Shown here: positions 29,851-39,139 of the stretch, in pieces | How positions within the stretch are numbered: position 1 is the first letter of the stretch | Layout: the number at the start of each line of letters is the position of its first letter | NCBI RefSeq assembly: GCF_037081715.1 | Contig: NZ_JAZDDH010000002.1 | Coordinates: forward strand, 186,001 to 250,000 | Direction: 5' to 3' | Length of the DNA: 64,000 nucleotides | Source: Halalkalicoccus sp. CG83 | GTDB taxonomy: Archaea; Halobacteriota; Halobacteria; Halobacteriales; Halalkalicoccaceae | Position numbers and translations under genes: made by a program | The notes under the pieces: generated by a model | Database searches by the model: none | What the model was told of the DNA's origin: nothing | The model's input: only the letters and a program-made list of their open reading frames with translations

Positions 29851-31248
29851 ATGACACACGTCGCGATCGTCGGCGCGTACGGAAGCGCGGGCGTCGCCGT
29901 CGCCGGTTCGCTGGCGGAGGAGTCCGGAATCGAACTCACGTTGATCGACGACGGCGAGCCGGGCGGCGGCCTCTGCATCCTCCGGGGTTGTATGCCCTCG
30001 AAGGAGGTGCTCTCGGCCGGCGCACACCGATTCCAGGCGCGAAACGACCACCGCCTGAGCGGCGTTCCCGACGTGGATCTCGAGGAGGTGGTCGCGACGA
30101 AGGACGAACACGTCGAGTCGTTCGCCGAGCACCGGCGCTCGGCCGTCCACGAACTGGCCGAACGCGAGAACGTCGAGTTCCTCCACGAGACCGCCCGGTT
30201 CGTCGACGACCACACGGTGGCGGTCGGTGACCGGGAGATCGAGGCCGACTACGTCGTGATCGCGACCGGCTCGACGGTGAACGTTCCCGACCTCCCCGGG
30301 ATGGACGAGGTCGAGTACACGACGAGCGCCGACGTCCTCGACGCGACCGGGTTCGGCGAGCGCGGAATCGTCATGGGCTTCGGCTACGTCGGCCTCGAAC
30401 TCGTCCCCTACCTCTCGGAGGCCGGCGGCGTCGACTTGACGGTGATCGAACACGACGACGCCCCGCTCGACGAGGCCGATCCGGTCTACGGCGAGCGGCT
30501 GCTCGAGCTCTACCGCGAGAAGTTCGATCTCGAGATACTGACGACCACCCTCGAACGAACGGTCGAACCGACCGACGACGGGGGCGTCAGGATGGAGGTC
30601 GAACGCGACGGTCGCGAGGAGACGCTCGAGGCCGACGAGCTGTTTCTCTTCACCGGTCGCCGACCGAGCCTCGACGGGTTGGAGCTGGAGAACACCGCTC
30701 TCGAACCCGAGCAGGGGTGGGTCGAGCCCACGATGCGGGCCCGCGACGACGAGCGGACGTTCGTCGTCGGCGACGCCAACGGCCACGAACCGATCCTGCA
30801 CGTCGCAAAGGAGCAGGGCTTCGCGGCCGCGGAGAACCTCCTCGCCCACGCTCGAAACGAGCCGCTCGAACCCTACGAGAACGTCCACCACCACGTGATC
30901 TTCACGGCTCTCGGCGTCTACCCCTTCGCCCGCGTCGGCCACGCCGAGTGGACCGCCGAGGAGGCCGGGATCGACCACGTCGCGGTCACCCGCGAGGCCG
31001 CAAGCGACGGCATCTTCAAGACCAAGGACGTCCCCGAGGGGCTCGCGACGCTCGTGGTCGGCGAGGACGGCACCGTACTCGGCTACCAGGGACTGCACTA
31101 CCACGCGGACGTCATGGCCAAGACGATGCAGGTCGTGATCGAGACGGGCCTCGACGTGCGCGAGCTACCCGATCGGGCCTACCACCCGACGACGCCGGAG
31201 ATACTCGACGGGCTCTTTCGCGAGGCGAGCGCGCGCCTCGAGGAGTAA
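29851..31248 (+). CDS. FAD-dependent pyridine nucleotide-disulfide oxidoreductase (dihydrolipoamide dehydrogenase-like)
   Basis: 465 residues from ATG 29851. The start HVAIVGAYGSAGVAVA is a variant FAD-binding GxGxxG. GGLCILRGCMPSKEVL has the CxxxxC redox disulfide of class I enzymes (about residues 41-52). A second dinucleotide fold starts near GFGERGIVMGFGYVGLE. VFTGRRPS-like FLFTGRRPSLD and FVVGDANGH are also typical. The C-terminal dimer domain is present. No 2-oxoacid dehydrogenase genes are adjacent, so the substrate (lipoamide, mercury, other disulfide) is not fixed. Confidence 0.85.
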   Translation: MTHVAIVGAYGSAGVAVAGSLAEESGIELTLIDDGEPGGGLCILRGCMPSKEVLSAGAHRFQARNDHRLSGVPDVDLEEVVATKDEHVESFAEHRRSAVHELAERENVEFLHETARFVDDHTVAVGDREIEADYVVIATGSTVNVPDLPGMDEVEYTTSADVLDATGFGERGIVMGFGYVGLELVPYLSEAGGVDLTVIEHDDAPLDEADPVYGERLLELYREKFDLEILTTTLERTVEPTDDGGVRMEVERDGREETLEADELFLFTGRRPSLDGLELENTALEPEQGWVEPTMRARDDERTFVVGDANGHEPILHVAKEQGFAAAENLLAHARNEPLEPYENVHHHVIFTALGVYPFARVGHAEWTAEEAGIDHVAVTREAASDGIFKTKDVPEGLATLVVGEDGTVLGYQGLHYHADVMAKTMQVVIETGLDVRELPDRAYHPTTPEILDGLFREASARLEE

Positions 31249-31310
31249 GCGCGAGGACGACCGCGTTGCTCGACTCGGCTGGCACGGTCGAGACGGGTCG
31301 GCAGGAAAAG

Positions 31311-32099
31311 TCAGCAGATCTGCCAGCCGCCGTCGACGGCGAGCAGCTCCCCGGTCGTGTAGGCGGCCGCGTCGCTCGCCAGATAGAGGGTGGCGTCCGC
31401 GACGTCCTTCGGGAAGCCCGCCCGCCCCATCGGGATCGGCTTCAGGAACTCGCCATCGCCGGCGCGCTCCTGGGTGCTCTCGGTGCCGTTCTCGGTGAAC
31501 TCGGTCGCGATCTGGCCCGGCGCGGTGGCGTTCACCCTGATCCCCTCCTCGGCGAGTTCGAGCGCCGCGCCCCGCGTGAGCATGCGAAGCGCTCCCTTCG
31601 TGGTGTCGTAGGCGACCTGGCCGTGCTGGGCGAGGTTCGAACTGATCGAGGCGGTGTTGACGATCGAACCCTCGACGCCACGGTCGAGCATGTCGCTCGC
31701 GGCCGCCTGGGTGCCGACGAACATCCCCCGGACGTTGACGCCGTAGCCCGTATCGAGGTCGTCGGCGTCGTACTCGGTGAACGAGCCGCCGACGAACACT
31801 CCCGCGTTGTTGACCATGACGTCGACGCCGCCGTACTCGCGGGCGGCCTCGACCACCGAACGAACCTGCTCGGGATCCGAGACGTCCGTCTCGACGAACT
31901 CGGCGGTTCCGCCGGCCTCCTCGATCGTCTCGTGGGTCGGGAGGTCGGCGTCGGGATCCTTCGGATCGGCCCGTTGATCGGCGACGATCACGGTCGCGTC
32001 CGCCTCGGCGAACTCCAGCGCGATCGATCGCCCGATGCCCGATGCGCCGCCGGTGACGACGGCGGTCTCGTCGGCGAAGTCGTAGTGAACGTCGCCCAT
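31311..32099 (-). CDS. Short-chain dehydrogenase/reductase (SDR)
   Basis: 262 residues from ATG 32099 (MGDVHYDF), chosen since the Rossmann motif then begins near residue 15. The glycine motif VVTGGASGIGRSIA, NNAG, and the catalytic YxxxK (YDTTK) after a Ser in NTASIS are all present. The acidic residue after the second beta strand (VIVADQ) suggests NAD preference. It is a classical SDR of unknown substrate, convergent with the flavoprotein upstream. Confidence 0.85.
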   Translation of the reverse strand: MGDVHYDFADETAVVTGGASGIGRSIALEFAEADATVIVADQRADPKDPDADLPTHETIEEAGGTAEFVETDVSDPEQVRSVVEAAREYGGVDVMVNNAGVFVGGSFTEYDADDLDTGYGVNVRGMFVGTQAAASDMLDRGVEGSIVNTASISSNLAQHGQVAYDTTKGALRMLTRGAALELAEEGIRVNATAPGQIATEFTENGTESTQERAGDGEFLKPIPMGRAGFPKDVADATLYLASDAAAYTTGELLAVDGGWQIC

Positions 32100-32156
32100 G
32101 GTACGACGACGACGGCCCTCGGTCAAACCGGTTTTGCCTGCAGCCGGATGCTCGGG

Positions 32157-33404
32157 TTACGCGCCGTCGTGTTCGACGGTTACGGAGGTTCCTAACGGTC
32201 GGTAGGCGTTGTTGCCGTAGCCCTGTGTGTTCCACGGATAGGTGTCGTTCTCGATCCCCGTCTGCTCGGGGTCGGGTTCGGCGATCCGGGCCGGTTGAAC
32301 CCGTCCCTTCGCGTCGGTCGCCCGGGCGAGCAGTCGGTGTTCGCCCGCCTCGGGCGTCCACTCCGTTCTGAAGCGCCGCCAGGCGTAGCGCCCGAGCGCC
32401 GGCTCCAGGAGGTCGATGTCGGCCCACGTCTCGCCGCCGTCGGTCGAGAGCTCGACGCGTTCGACGCGGTTCTCGCCGGCCCACGCGAGCCCGGTGATCT
32501 CGACGGCTTCGCTCGCCCGCAGGGTCGCCCCGTCCGCGGGAGCGGTGATCAGCGACTTCGGTAGCTGGTCGTAGAAGTAGGCGTGGCGCGGCTCGTCGGC
32601 CGCCATCTGTTCGTAGGTGTCGGGCGTCTCCACGCGGTCGAGTTCCTCGGGTTTCTTCCCATCATCGAAGCGCAGGCGGTACTCCAACTGCTGGTACTTG
32701 GTGTACCCCTCCCACTCCTCGCCCGTGGGCATCGACTCCGCGACGTGGAGCCGCTCGACCCACTTCACGCTGTTGTTGCCGAACCAGCCGGGCACGAGCA
32801 GTCGGACCGGGTGGCCGTGATCCGGCGGCAGCGGGTGGCCGTTCATCTCGTAGGCGAGCACGCAGTCCTCCCGCACCTTCTCCATCGGCAGCGACCGACA
32901 GAAGACGTCCTCGCCCTCGGGGGCGTCCCCGCCCATGACCGTGACCCAGCCCTCGGCGGCCGCGTCGTACTCCTCGAGGAGCGCCCGGACGGGCGTGCCG
33001 GTCCAGACGGCGGTGCTCACCGCGCCGTCGGTCCACTGGTGTCCCTCCGCGTCGGGCTCGAAGAAGGCCCGGCCGTTGCCCGAACACTCCATCGTGTGGA
33101 CGACCGACTCGGCGGGGTAGTCCTCGCGCAGTTCGTCCATCCCGACGGTCGGGCCGTCGGCGTCCGGTCCCGTCTCGCCGCTTCCGCCGATCAGCCCCGT
33201 CAGCGAGACCGTCCATTCCTCGGCGTCGGTCTCGGGCGTCGGGTAGTGGTTCCGGACGTAGTGGGTCCCCTCGGGCGTCAACAGCCCGTCGAGGTCGGAT
33301 CGGGAGGCGACCTCGGCGTTCTCGGGCGACGCAGAAAGCACCTCGAGGCGCGGAAACTCCTCGTCGAGCGGCGGCTCGTCGTCGGGACGGAGCTCGCGTG
33401 GCAT
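32157..33404 (-). CDS. Sulfite oxidase-like molybdopterin-dependent oxidoreductase
   Basis: 415 residues from ATG 33404 (MPRELRP). The molybdopterin domain includes the conserved HTMECSGNGRAFF, whose Cys would ligate molybdenum, GVPVRALLE-like GTPVRALLEEY, and PLPPDHGHPVRLLVPGWFGNNSVKWVERL. A C-terminal Ig-like dimerisation domain has WAGENRVERVELSTDGGETW. There is no signal peptide and no haem domain, so a cytoplasmic enzyme with unknown electron acceptor is likely. Sulfite as substrate is only one option. Confidence 0.85.
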   Translation of the reverse strand: MPRELRPDDEPPLDEEFPRLEVLSASPENAEVASRSDLDGLLTPEGTHYVRNHYPTPETDAEEWTVSLTGLIGGSGETGPDADGPTVGMDELREDYPAESVVHTMECSGNGRAFFEPDAEGHQWTDGAVSTAVWTGTPVRALLEEYDAAAEGWVTVMGGDAPEGEDVFCRSLPMEKVREDCVLAYEMNGHPLPPDHGHPVRLLVPGWFGNNSVKWVERLHVAESMPTGEEWEGYTKYQQLEYRLRFDDGKKPEELDRVETPDTYEQMAADEPRHAYFYDQLPKSLITAPADGATLRASEAVEITGLAWAGENRVERVELSTDGGETWADIDLLEPALGRYAWRRFRTEWTPEAGEHRLLARATDAKGRVQPARIAEPDPEQTGIENDTYPWNTQGYGNNAYRPLGTSVTVEHDGA

Positions 33405-33552
33405 GGGTGGCGGTTCGCCGCGTCCGTCGGTAATCGTTGCGCTTGCGTACGGGTCGAGGAGACGGCCGTCGACACGGATCGAACCCGGCGCGTCTGCACG
33501 GGCGGCGCACGGGTGCGAAAGGAGAACCCACGTGGAGGGCCTTCGAACCCGC

Positions 33553-33744
33553 ATGACGATCGATTGCACCTACTGTGGGAGCGACGTCCGGGCACACGAA
33601 CCGCTGTTTCTCGAGCGGGAAGAGGACGGCGAGCGGCGACCCGCCGGCCGGTTCTGTAACTACGCGTGTCTGAGCACGTACGTCGAGGAGGAGGGGCTCG
33701 TGACCGGCGCGACCTGCGAGTTCGAGCCCGGATCGGGGACCTGA
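33553..33744 (+). CDS. Small treble-clef-like zinc protein
   Basis: 63 residues. CTYCGSDV near the start and RFCNYACLSTYV in the middle provide four cysteines in a CxxC...CxxxC pattern, like MYM/TRASH-type zinc fingers. It also has a late Cys (ATCEFEPG). Tiny zinc-finger proteins are frequent in haloarchaea and often unannotated; some control metal or development genes. The start lies just after the divergent sulfite-oxidase-like gene leader. Confidence 0.65.
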   Translation: MTIDCTYCGSDVRAHEPLFLEREEDGERRPAGRFCNYACLSTYVEEEGLVTGATCEFEPGSGT

Positions 33745-33789
33745 TCCCGGATCCCGGTTCGGGGCCGGGAACGAACGTCGGAGTCCTGT

Positions 33790-34584
33790 TCAGGCCTCGA
33801 CCGCCAGCCCCGCCTTCTCGATCGCCTCCTCGGCGCTCGCGTCGTCGTGGACGACCGCCGCCACGGCGCGCGCGATCGCCTCCGGGTCGTCGTGCTGGAA
33901 GATCGAGCGGCCCATCGAGATGCCTGCACCGCCGGCGTCCATCGTCCCGCGGACCTTCTCGAGGGTCTGGCGGTCGGTCCCGCGCGCGCCACCGGCGATC
34001 ACCACGGGTAGACGTGTCGACTCGACCACGTGCTGGAAGCTCTCGGCGTCGCCCGAGTAGCCCGTCTTGACGAGGTCAGCGCCGAGCTCCTCGGCGAGGC
34101 GGACCGCGTGGCCGAGCGCCTTGGCGTCGTCGCTCTCGATGTCGGGCCCGCGGGCGTAGGCCATCGCCAGGACGGGCATGCCGAAGCGATCCGCGCGTTC
34201 GGTGAGTTCGGCCAGGTCCTCGATCTGCTTCGGCTCGTAGTCGGAGCCGACGTTGATGTGAAATGAGACGGCGTCGGCGCCCGCGCGGATCGCCTCCTCG
34301 ACGGTGCCCGTCACCCGCTTGTCCTGCTCGTCGGGACCGATCGTCGTCGAACCGTTGAGGTGGACGATGTAGCCCGCGCCGTTCGTGTTCGGGTGGACCC
34401 GCGAGGCGATCCCCTTCTGGGTGAGTACGCAGTCCGCGCCGCCGCGGGTCACCGCGTCGATCGTCCCCTCGATGTCCTTCAACCCCTTCACCGCGCCCAT
34501 GGTGATCCCGTGGTCCATGGGGACGATCAGGTACTTTCCGTCGGTGCCGATCCGGTCGAGTCGTGCGTCGAACCCTGCGCTCAT
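33790..34584 (-). CDS. aroA': 2-amino-3,7-dideoxy-D-threo-hept-6-ulosonate synthase (ADH synthase)
   Basis: 264 residues of the archaeal class I aldolase/ADH synthase family. Features: LIVPMDHGITMGAVKGL near the N-terminus (Asp of the general acid), ADLVKTGYSGD (Schiff-base lysine, near residue 170), and IAGGARGTDRQTLE. ADH synthase makes the seven-carbon amino sugar used by DHQ synthase II (here at 16141-17313). Its place just downstream of trpA supports the aromatic role over a fructose-bisphosphate aldolase role. Confidence 0.88.
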   Translation of the reverse strand: MSAGFDARLDRIGTDGKYLIVPMDHGITMGAVKGLKDIEGTIDAVTRGGADCVLTQKGIASRVHPNTNGAGYIVHLNGSTTIGPDEQDKRVTGTVEEAIRAGADAVSFHINVGSDYEPKQIEDLAELTERADRFGMPVLAMAYARGPDIESDDAKALGHAVRLAEELGADLVKTGYSGDAESFQHVVESTRLPVVIAGGARGTDRQTLEKVRGTMDAGGAGISMGRSIFQHDDPEAIARAVAAVVHDDASAEEAIEKAGLAVEA

Positions 34585-34611
34585 AGTATGTGAGACTCCG
34601 GCATGGAGCGG

Positions 34612-35532
34612 TTATGGGCGTTCCGGTCGAGGCCGACGTTGCTCGAACCCCTCGAGTGCACCCTCCTTCAGTTCGCGGGCCTTCCGCTCGAGGCGTTCCG
34701 CGACGGTTTCCTCCTCGGTGTCGCCCTCGGCGACGTCGTCGGACCCCGTCCGACTGTCCGCTGAGGTCCCCTCGGCGACGATGTCGACCAGGGCCGAACC
34801 GACGATGATCCCGTCGGCCCCGCCCGCGACGATCCGTTCGGCGTGTTCGCGCTCGCTGATTCCGAAACCCACTGCCTTGGGAACGTCCCACTCCCGGAGA
34901 CGCCCGAGGCTCGCGTCGGTCTGGTCGCTCACGTCCGTTCGCGCGCCGGTCGTCCCCAGGCGTGCCTGGACGTAGACGTAACCCGAGACCTGCTCCATGA
35001 TCCGCTCCAACCGTTCGCCGCGCGTCGTCGGCGCGACGATGAAGATCAGGTCCAACCCGTGCTCGTCGCAGGCCTCCCGAAGGGGGTCGGACTCCTCGGC
35101 GGGCAGGTCGGGGACGACGAACCCGTCGATCCCGACCTCCGCCGCGCGGCGGACGAACGGCTCGGGGCCCTCCTCGTCCGCGGCACCGCTCCCGTCCGAG
35201 GTGCGTGCCGCCTCGCTCGCCCCGTAGCGGTAGATCAGGTTGTAGTAGGTCATGCAGACGACCGGCACCTCGACGTCCAGATCGTCGACCAGCTCGAAGT
35301 AGCTCTCCGGGGTCATCCCGCCCTCGAGCGAGCGGACGATCGCGTTCTGGATGGTCGATCCCTCCGCGATCGGTTCCGAGAACGGCAGGCCGAGCTCGAT
35401 CACGTCCGCACCGCCACGAACCAGCGCGCGGACGTACTCCTTCGTCGACTCGGTATCGGGATCGCCCGCCGCGAGATACGGGATGAAGGCGGGGCCATCG
35501 GCGAACGCCTCGGCGATCCGGCTCCGGCTCAT
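34612..35532 (-). CDS. trpA: Tryptophan synthase alpha subunit
   Basis: 306 residues, a TIM barrel that cleaves indole-3-glycerol phosphate. The catalytic Glu is E46 (in IELGLPFS). The residue at the position of the catalytic Asp 60 of E. coli is Glu 57 (PIAEGST), a conservative change. An insert rich in Ser/Gly/Asp (about residues 130-145) and a long charged C-terminal tail (about 35 residues) make it longer than the usual 265-280. It overlaps trpB by four bases. Confidence 0.93.
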   Translation of the reverse strand: MSRSRIAEAFADGPAFIPYLAAGDPDTESTKEYVRALVRGGADVIELGLPFSEPIAEGSTIQNAIVRSLEGGMTPESYFELVDDLDVEVPVVCMTYYNLIYRYGASEAARTSDGSGAADEEGPEPFVRRAAEVGIDGFVVPDLPAEESDPLREACDEHGLDLIFIVAPTTRGERLERIMEQVSGYVYVQARLGTTGARTDVSDQTDASLGRLREWDVPKAVGFGISEREHAERIVAGGADGIIVGSALVDIVAEGTSADSRTGSDDVAEGDTEEETVAERLERKARELKEGALEGFEQRRPRPERP

Positions 35533-36767
35533 AGTCCCCCGCTGAACACGTCCATGTCGGGCGCGCCCTCGATCTCGCGCTCGGCCGTCTCCTCGATCAC
35601 CGACTCGAGGTCCTTATCGCCCCGACCCGAGACGTTGACGACTACGACGTCGCCCAGGCTCTCGTGCTCGCGTTCGAGGTAGGCGAAGGCGTGGGCCGTC
35701 TCGAGCGCGGGGATGATCCCCTCGAGCTGTGAGAGGCGGTGGAACGCCTCGAGCGCCGCATCGTCGTCGACGTTCGTCGGGACGACGCGCCGCTCGTCGA
35801 CGAGGTGGGCGAGTTCGGGCCCGACGCCCGCGTAGTCGAGCCCCGAGGAGATCGAGTGTGACTCCATGATCTGGCCGTGTGCGTCCTGCAGGAGCCTGGT
35901 GCGCGCGCCGTGGAGCACGCCCTCGCTTCCCGTCGAGAGCGACGCGGAGTTGGGCGCGACGCCGCCCTCCTCGTCGACTTCCAAGCTACTCCCGCCGGCC
36001 TCGACGGCGTACAGATCGACGTCCTCGTCCTCCACGAACGAGTGGAAGGCGCCCATCGTGTTCGAACCGCCGCCGGCACAGGCGAGCACGCTGTCGGGCA
36101 TTCTCCCCGTTTTCTCCTCGATCTGGGCGCGTGCCTCCTCGCCGATCACCGCCTGGAAGTCCCGGACCATCCGCGGGAACGGGTGGGGACCGACCACCGA
36201 ACCGATCACGTAGTGGGTGTCCTCGACGCTCGTCGCCCAGTCGCGCATCGTCTCCGAGATCGCCTCCTTCAGCGTGCCCCGGCCCACGCTCACGGGGTTC
36301 ACCTCGGCGCCGTTGAGCCGCATCCGGAAGACGTTGGGGCGCTGGCGGTTGATGTCGCGCTCGCCCATGTAGATCTCACAATCGATCCCCAGATGCGCAC
36401 ACGCCATCGCCGTCGCGGTGCCGTGTTGGCCCGCGCCCGTCTCGGCGATGATCCGTTCCTTTCCCATGTACCTCGCGAGCAGCGCCTGGCCCAGCGCGTT
36501 GTTCAGCTTGTGTGCGCCCCCGTGGAGCAGGTCCTCGCGTTTGAGATACACCTCCGTGTCGTAACGCTCGCTCAGCCCCTCCGCGTGTTGGAGCGGCGTC
36601 GGTCGACCCCCGAAGTCCCGCAGCCGATCGCGGAAGTCGTCCATGAACCCCTCCTCGTTCTCGAGGACGTATCGTCGGTAGGCGTCCTCGAGCTCCTCGA
36701 TCGCGGGCATCAGCGCCTCGGGCACGTACTGGCCGCCGTAGCGTCCGAACTTCGCGTCCGTACTCAT
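35529..36767 (-). CDS. trpB: Tryptophan synthase beta subunit
   Basis: 412 residues of TrpB1 type. PLP lysine is K87 in [19 protein letters not shown]; the phosphate loop is [10 protein letters not shown]. Starts [21 protein letters not shown], typical for the alpha-complex partner, unlike TrpB2. It condenses indole with serine and channels indole from TrpA. Overlaps trpC by four bases (ATGA-type), so trpC-trpB-trpA form a translationally coupled operon. Confidence 0.96.
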   Translation of the reverse strand: MSTDAKFGRYGGQYVPEALMPAIEELEDAYRRYVLENEEGFMDDFRDRLRDFGGRPTPLQHAEGLSERYDTEVYLKREDLLHGGAHKLNNALGQALLARYMGKERIIAETGAGQHGTATAMACAHLGIDCEIYMGERDINRQRPNVFRMRLNGAEVNPVSVGRGTLKEAISETMRDWATSVEDTHYVIGSVVGPHPFPRMVRDFQAVIGEEARAQIEEKTGRMPDSVLACAGGGSNTMGAFHSFVEDEDVDLYAVEAGGSSLEVDEEGGVAPNSASLSTGSEGVLHGARTRLLQDAHGQIMESHSISSGLDYAGVGPELAHLVDERRVVPTNVDDDAALEAFHRLSQLEGIIPALETAHAFAYLEREHESLGDVVVVNVSGRGDKDLESVIEETAEREIEGAPDMDVFSGGL

Positions 36768-37519
36768 GCTGTGGTGAACCCCTCGACGTTCTCCCGTACG
36801 TCGCCGTCCATGATGGCGGTACCGATCAACAGCGCGTCCGCGCCCGCCTCGCGCATCCGCCGGACGTCCTCTCTGCTACCGATCCCGCTCTCGGCTACCA
36901 GGATCGTCTCCTCCGGCGCCTCGCTTGCGACCCGCTCGAAGGTATCGAGATCGACCTCCAGCCGAGCCAGGTCGCGGTTGTTGATCCCGACGACGTCCGC
37001 CCCGGCCTCGATCGCTTCCTCGAGCTCGTCGCGGTCGTGGACCTCGACGAGCGGCTGGAAACCCCGCTCTCTCGCCGCGGCGATCAGTCCGGGAAGGTCG
37101 TCGACGAAGCGCGCGATCAGCAGGATCAGGTCGGCCTCGACGGCGTCCAGTTGAGCTTCGTCGAGCACGAAGTCCTTCCGGAGCACGGGCACGTCGACCG
37201 CTTCGCGAACCCGCGTGAGCGTCTCCGGCGACCCGCCGAAGTGCTCGGGTTCGGTCAGCACCGAGAGCGCGGCCGCCCCGCCAGCGACCATCTCCCGCGC
37301 CAGTTCGACCGGATCGCCCTCCCTGACCCCGTCGGTGGTCGGACTCGTCGGCTTCACCTCGGCGATCACCGGCACCCGTCCCTCGCGTTCGGCGGCGGTG
37401 AGCGCCCCGTCGAAGGGTCGTGCGTCGACGGAGACGCGCCCCTCCGGCGCCTCGCGTTCGCGCGCCGCCCGAAGGATCGACCGCACGGCCGGTGCGATCG
37501 AGTCGCTAGCGTTCATCAT
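36764..37519 (-). CDS. trpC: Indole-3-glycerol phosphate synthase
   Basis: 251 residues. The family core is [15 protein letters not shown] (substrate-binding lysine), [44 protein letters not shown], and [15 protein letters not shown]. The start at 37519 (two adjacent ATGs) is favoured by a TATA-like element 26 nt upstream. The first gene of the trpCBA operon; trpD, E, G, F are not in the window, as is common for haloarchaea with two trp loci. Confidence 0.95.
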   Translation of the reverse strand: MMNASDSIAPAVRSILRAAREREAPEGRVSVDARPFDGALTAAEREGRVPVIAEVKPTSPTTDGVREGDPVELAREMVAGGAAALSVLTEPEHFGGSPETLTRVREAVDVPVLRKDFVLDEAQLDAVEADLILLIARFVDDLPGLIAAARERGFQPLVEVHDRDELEEAIEAGADVVGINNRDLARLEVDLDTFERVASEAPEETILVAESGIGSREDVRRMREAGADALLIGTAIMDGDVRENVEGFTTA

Positions 37520-37541
37520 TGTACGATAACGGACGGATCTG

Positions 37542-37549
37542 TACATAAG
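37542..37549 (-). promoter_or_regulatory. TATA box of trpCBA
   Basis: Reverse complement CTTATGTA is centred 26 nt before ATG 37519 and predicts a leaderless trpC mRNA. There is no room for a leader-peptide attenuator, so control must act at the promoter. Confidence 0.6.
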
Positions 37550-37594
37550 ACTTGCGTCATCGGGTTTGAAGGGTCGGTCGAGCGTTCTCCCGAC

Positions 37595-38059
37595 ATGGAC
37601 GCTTCGGACACGGGAATCTACGCCGGCGAGGTGGCGGGACTCGATCGCGTCGTCCAGATCGGGATCGCCTCCGGGCGGGTGATCAGCCTCTCCTTGCCCG
37701 ACGAACCCGACGAGGACGCGAGCCGAAACCACGCACTGCTCGACCGACTGGGTGCGTACTTCTCGGGTGAGCGCGACGAGTTCTCGGACGTGCCGGTCGC
37801 GCTGACGGTGCCCACCGATCACCGCGCCGTGCTCGAGAGAGTGGGCGAGGTCCCCTACGGCGAGACGACCGACGTCGCGACGCTCGCCCGCGCCGTTCCC
37901 GGAATCGATGCCGAGGACGAGGGGGAACGAATCGTCCGGGCCGCCCTCGAGGCGAACCCCGTTCCCGTCCTGATCCCCGACCATCGGGTCCGCGACGGAC
38001 CGAGCGCGACTCCGGACGAGGTGGCCCGCGCGCTTCGCTCGCTCGAATCCTCGGCGTGA
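37595..38059 (+). CDS. MGMT-fold alkyltransferase-like protein lacking the acceptor cysteine
   Basis: 154 residues with the DNA-binding fold of O6-alkylguanine-DNA alkyltransferase: [16 protein letters not shown] (helix-turn-helix), an arginine-finger candidate in [12 protein letters not shown], and the active-site position [12 protein letters not shown]. The Cys of the canonical PCHRV is replaced by Asp 129, so it cannot take up an alkyl group. It may act like ATL proteins that mark lesions for other repair, which is inference. I recall similar PDHR forms in other haloarchaea. Divergent from trpC. Confidence 0.8.
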   Translation: MDASDTGIYAGEVAGLDRVVQIGIASGRVISLSLPDEPDEDASRNHALLDRLGAYFSGERDEFSDVPVALTVPTDHRAVLERVGEVPYGETTDVATLARAVPGIDAEDEGERIVRAALEANPVPVLIPDHRVRDGPSATPDEVARALRSLESSA

Positions 38060-38072
38060 TGTCGGCAGAAAG

Positions 38073-38080
38073 ATATTTAT
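38073..38080 (+). promoter_or_regulatory. TATA box of the 83-residue membrane protein gene
   Basis: ATATTTAT is centred 28 nt before ATG 38105. It rules out the upstream ATG at 38087, which would precede the transcription start. Confidence 0.6.
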
Positions 38081-38104
38081 TTCAATATGTTTCTATACGG
38101 TAGT

Positions 38105-38356
38105 ATGGCTACTTCGCTCGCGGATCTCGCCCCCTCGACCGGCCGTCGCCACGCCGGCAACTGTCTGGCCTGTGGACTCGTCATGGGCTTCGGCTGGATC
38201 GCGCTCCTGTTCGGCACGCACCTGTTCGTCACCGAGTACCTCCCCGAACTGGAGCCCCAACTGCTCGCGCTCTCGGGTGGCTGGACGGTGCTCGGAACGA
38301 CGCTGCTGCTCGTCGGCTGCGTCCGTGCGTACAACGTCCTCTTTCGGCCCTACTGA
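38105..38356 (+). CDS. Two-helix membrane protein, uncharacterised
   Basis: 83 residues from ATG 38105. Two hydrophobic segments lie near residues 22-40 (VMGFGWIALLFGTHLFV) and 54-73 (SGGWTVLGTTLLLVG). A Cys pair (NCLACGLV) precedes the first helix. It ends VLFRPY. I do not recognise a family. Its neighbours (alkyltransferase-like protein, CPBP protease) do not define a role. Confidence 0.6.
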   Translation: MATSLADLAPSTGRRHAGNCLACGLVMGFGWIALLFGTHLFVTEYLPELEPQLLALSGGWTVLGTTLLLVGCVRAYNVLFRPY

Positions 38357-38413
38357 GGCACCGACTCGCCGATTACTCCTCTTGACAGACCCCGTCTCCC
38401 GCGAGTCCGACGA

Positions 38414-39136
38414 TTACCCCGCCCAGTCGATCCCCAACCCCTCGTGGACGACGAACTCCAGGGCGTTCACGACGTAATGGGCGATCACGACGACCAGCAG
38501 GCTCCCCGTGAGGACGAACGCCGCCGCGAGGACGAACCCCAACAGGCCCGTGACGACGACTCCCGTTCGGCCCTGCGCGCCGTGGCCGAGCGCGAAGAGG
38601 ACCGACGAGACGATCGCCAGCAGCCAGGGCGAGACGCCGTAGCCCGCCGCCACGGCACCGATCAGCGCCGCTCGGAAGAGGAACTCCTCAAAGGCGGCGA
38701 TGACCGGGAGCACGAGGCCGAGCAGCACCGCCCACCCGCCCGCGGAGCGGGGTGCGAGCAGTCCCCGGAGGCGTTCGTCGTAGGTGAATCCCAGACGGTC
38801 GGCGAGCGCTCCGCCCGCCTCGCTCGCGAGGTACAACGCGAGTCCGAGGCCGAGGCCGATCCCGACGGCCCCGAGTCCGCTCGTGCCCGCGTCCGTCCCG
38901 ATCCCCAGCGCGGCGGGCGGGATCTCCGTATACCAGGCGGCAGCGAGCAACACGGCGGCGAACAGCCCCTGTGAGAGCGCGACGTTCGCGAGGAGCGCTC
39001 CGGGGGTGATCTCCGGGTCCGGGGTCTCCGTCCGTTCGTCACGTGGCTCGACGACCGTCCGGGAGAGGTGTGCGAGCGCGAGAAGGAGAACGCATACGAC
39101 GCCCGTCAACCCGACGAACGTCGCCCACTCCGCCAC
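38414..39136 (-). CDS. CPBP-family intramembrane glutamic protease
   Basis: 240 residues with about seven to eight hydrophobic segments. The diagnostic motifs are AAFEEFLFRAAL (EExxxR, about residues 144-155), SSVLFALGHG (FxxxH), and VVIAHYVVNALEF (HxxxN/B-type). These match the Abi/CAAX-protease-Rce1 type (CPBP). Members cleave prenylated or membrane peptides; the substrate here is unknown. It lies 3 bp downstream of lonB on the same strand and may be co-transcribed, suggesting a joint membrane-proteolysis unit. Confidence 0.85.
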   Translation of the reverse strand: MAEWATFVGLTGVVCVLLLALAHLSRTVVEPRDERTETPDPEITPGALLANVALSQGLFAAVLLAAAWYTEIPPAALGIGTDAGTSGLGAVGIGLGLGLALYLASEAGGALADRLGFTYDERLRGLLAPRSAGGWAVLLGLVLPVIAAFEEFLFRAALIGAVAAGYGVSPWLLAIVSSVLFALGHGAQGRTGVVVTGLLGFVLAAAFVLTGSLLVVVIAHYVVNALEFVVHEGLGIDWAG

Positions 39137-39139
39137 GAC

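Noticed and set aside
33790-34584. Fructose-bisphosphate aldolase class I
   Set aside because: It has the same family and active site, but the location at the end of the trpCBA operon and the presence of DHQ synthase II point to ADH synthase. The glycolytic role cannot be fully excluded.
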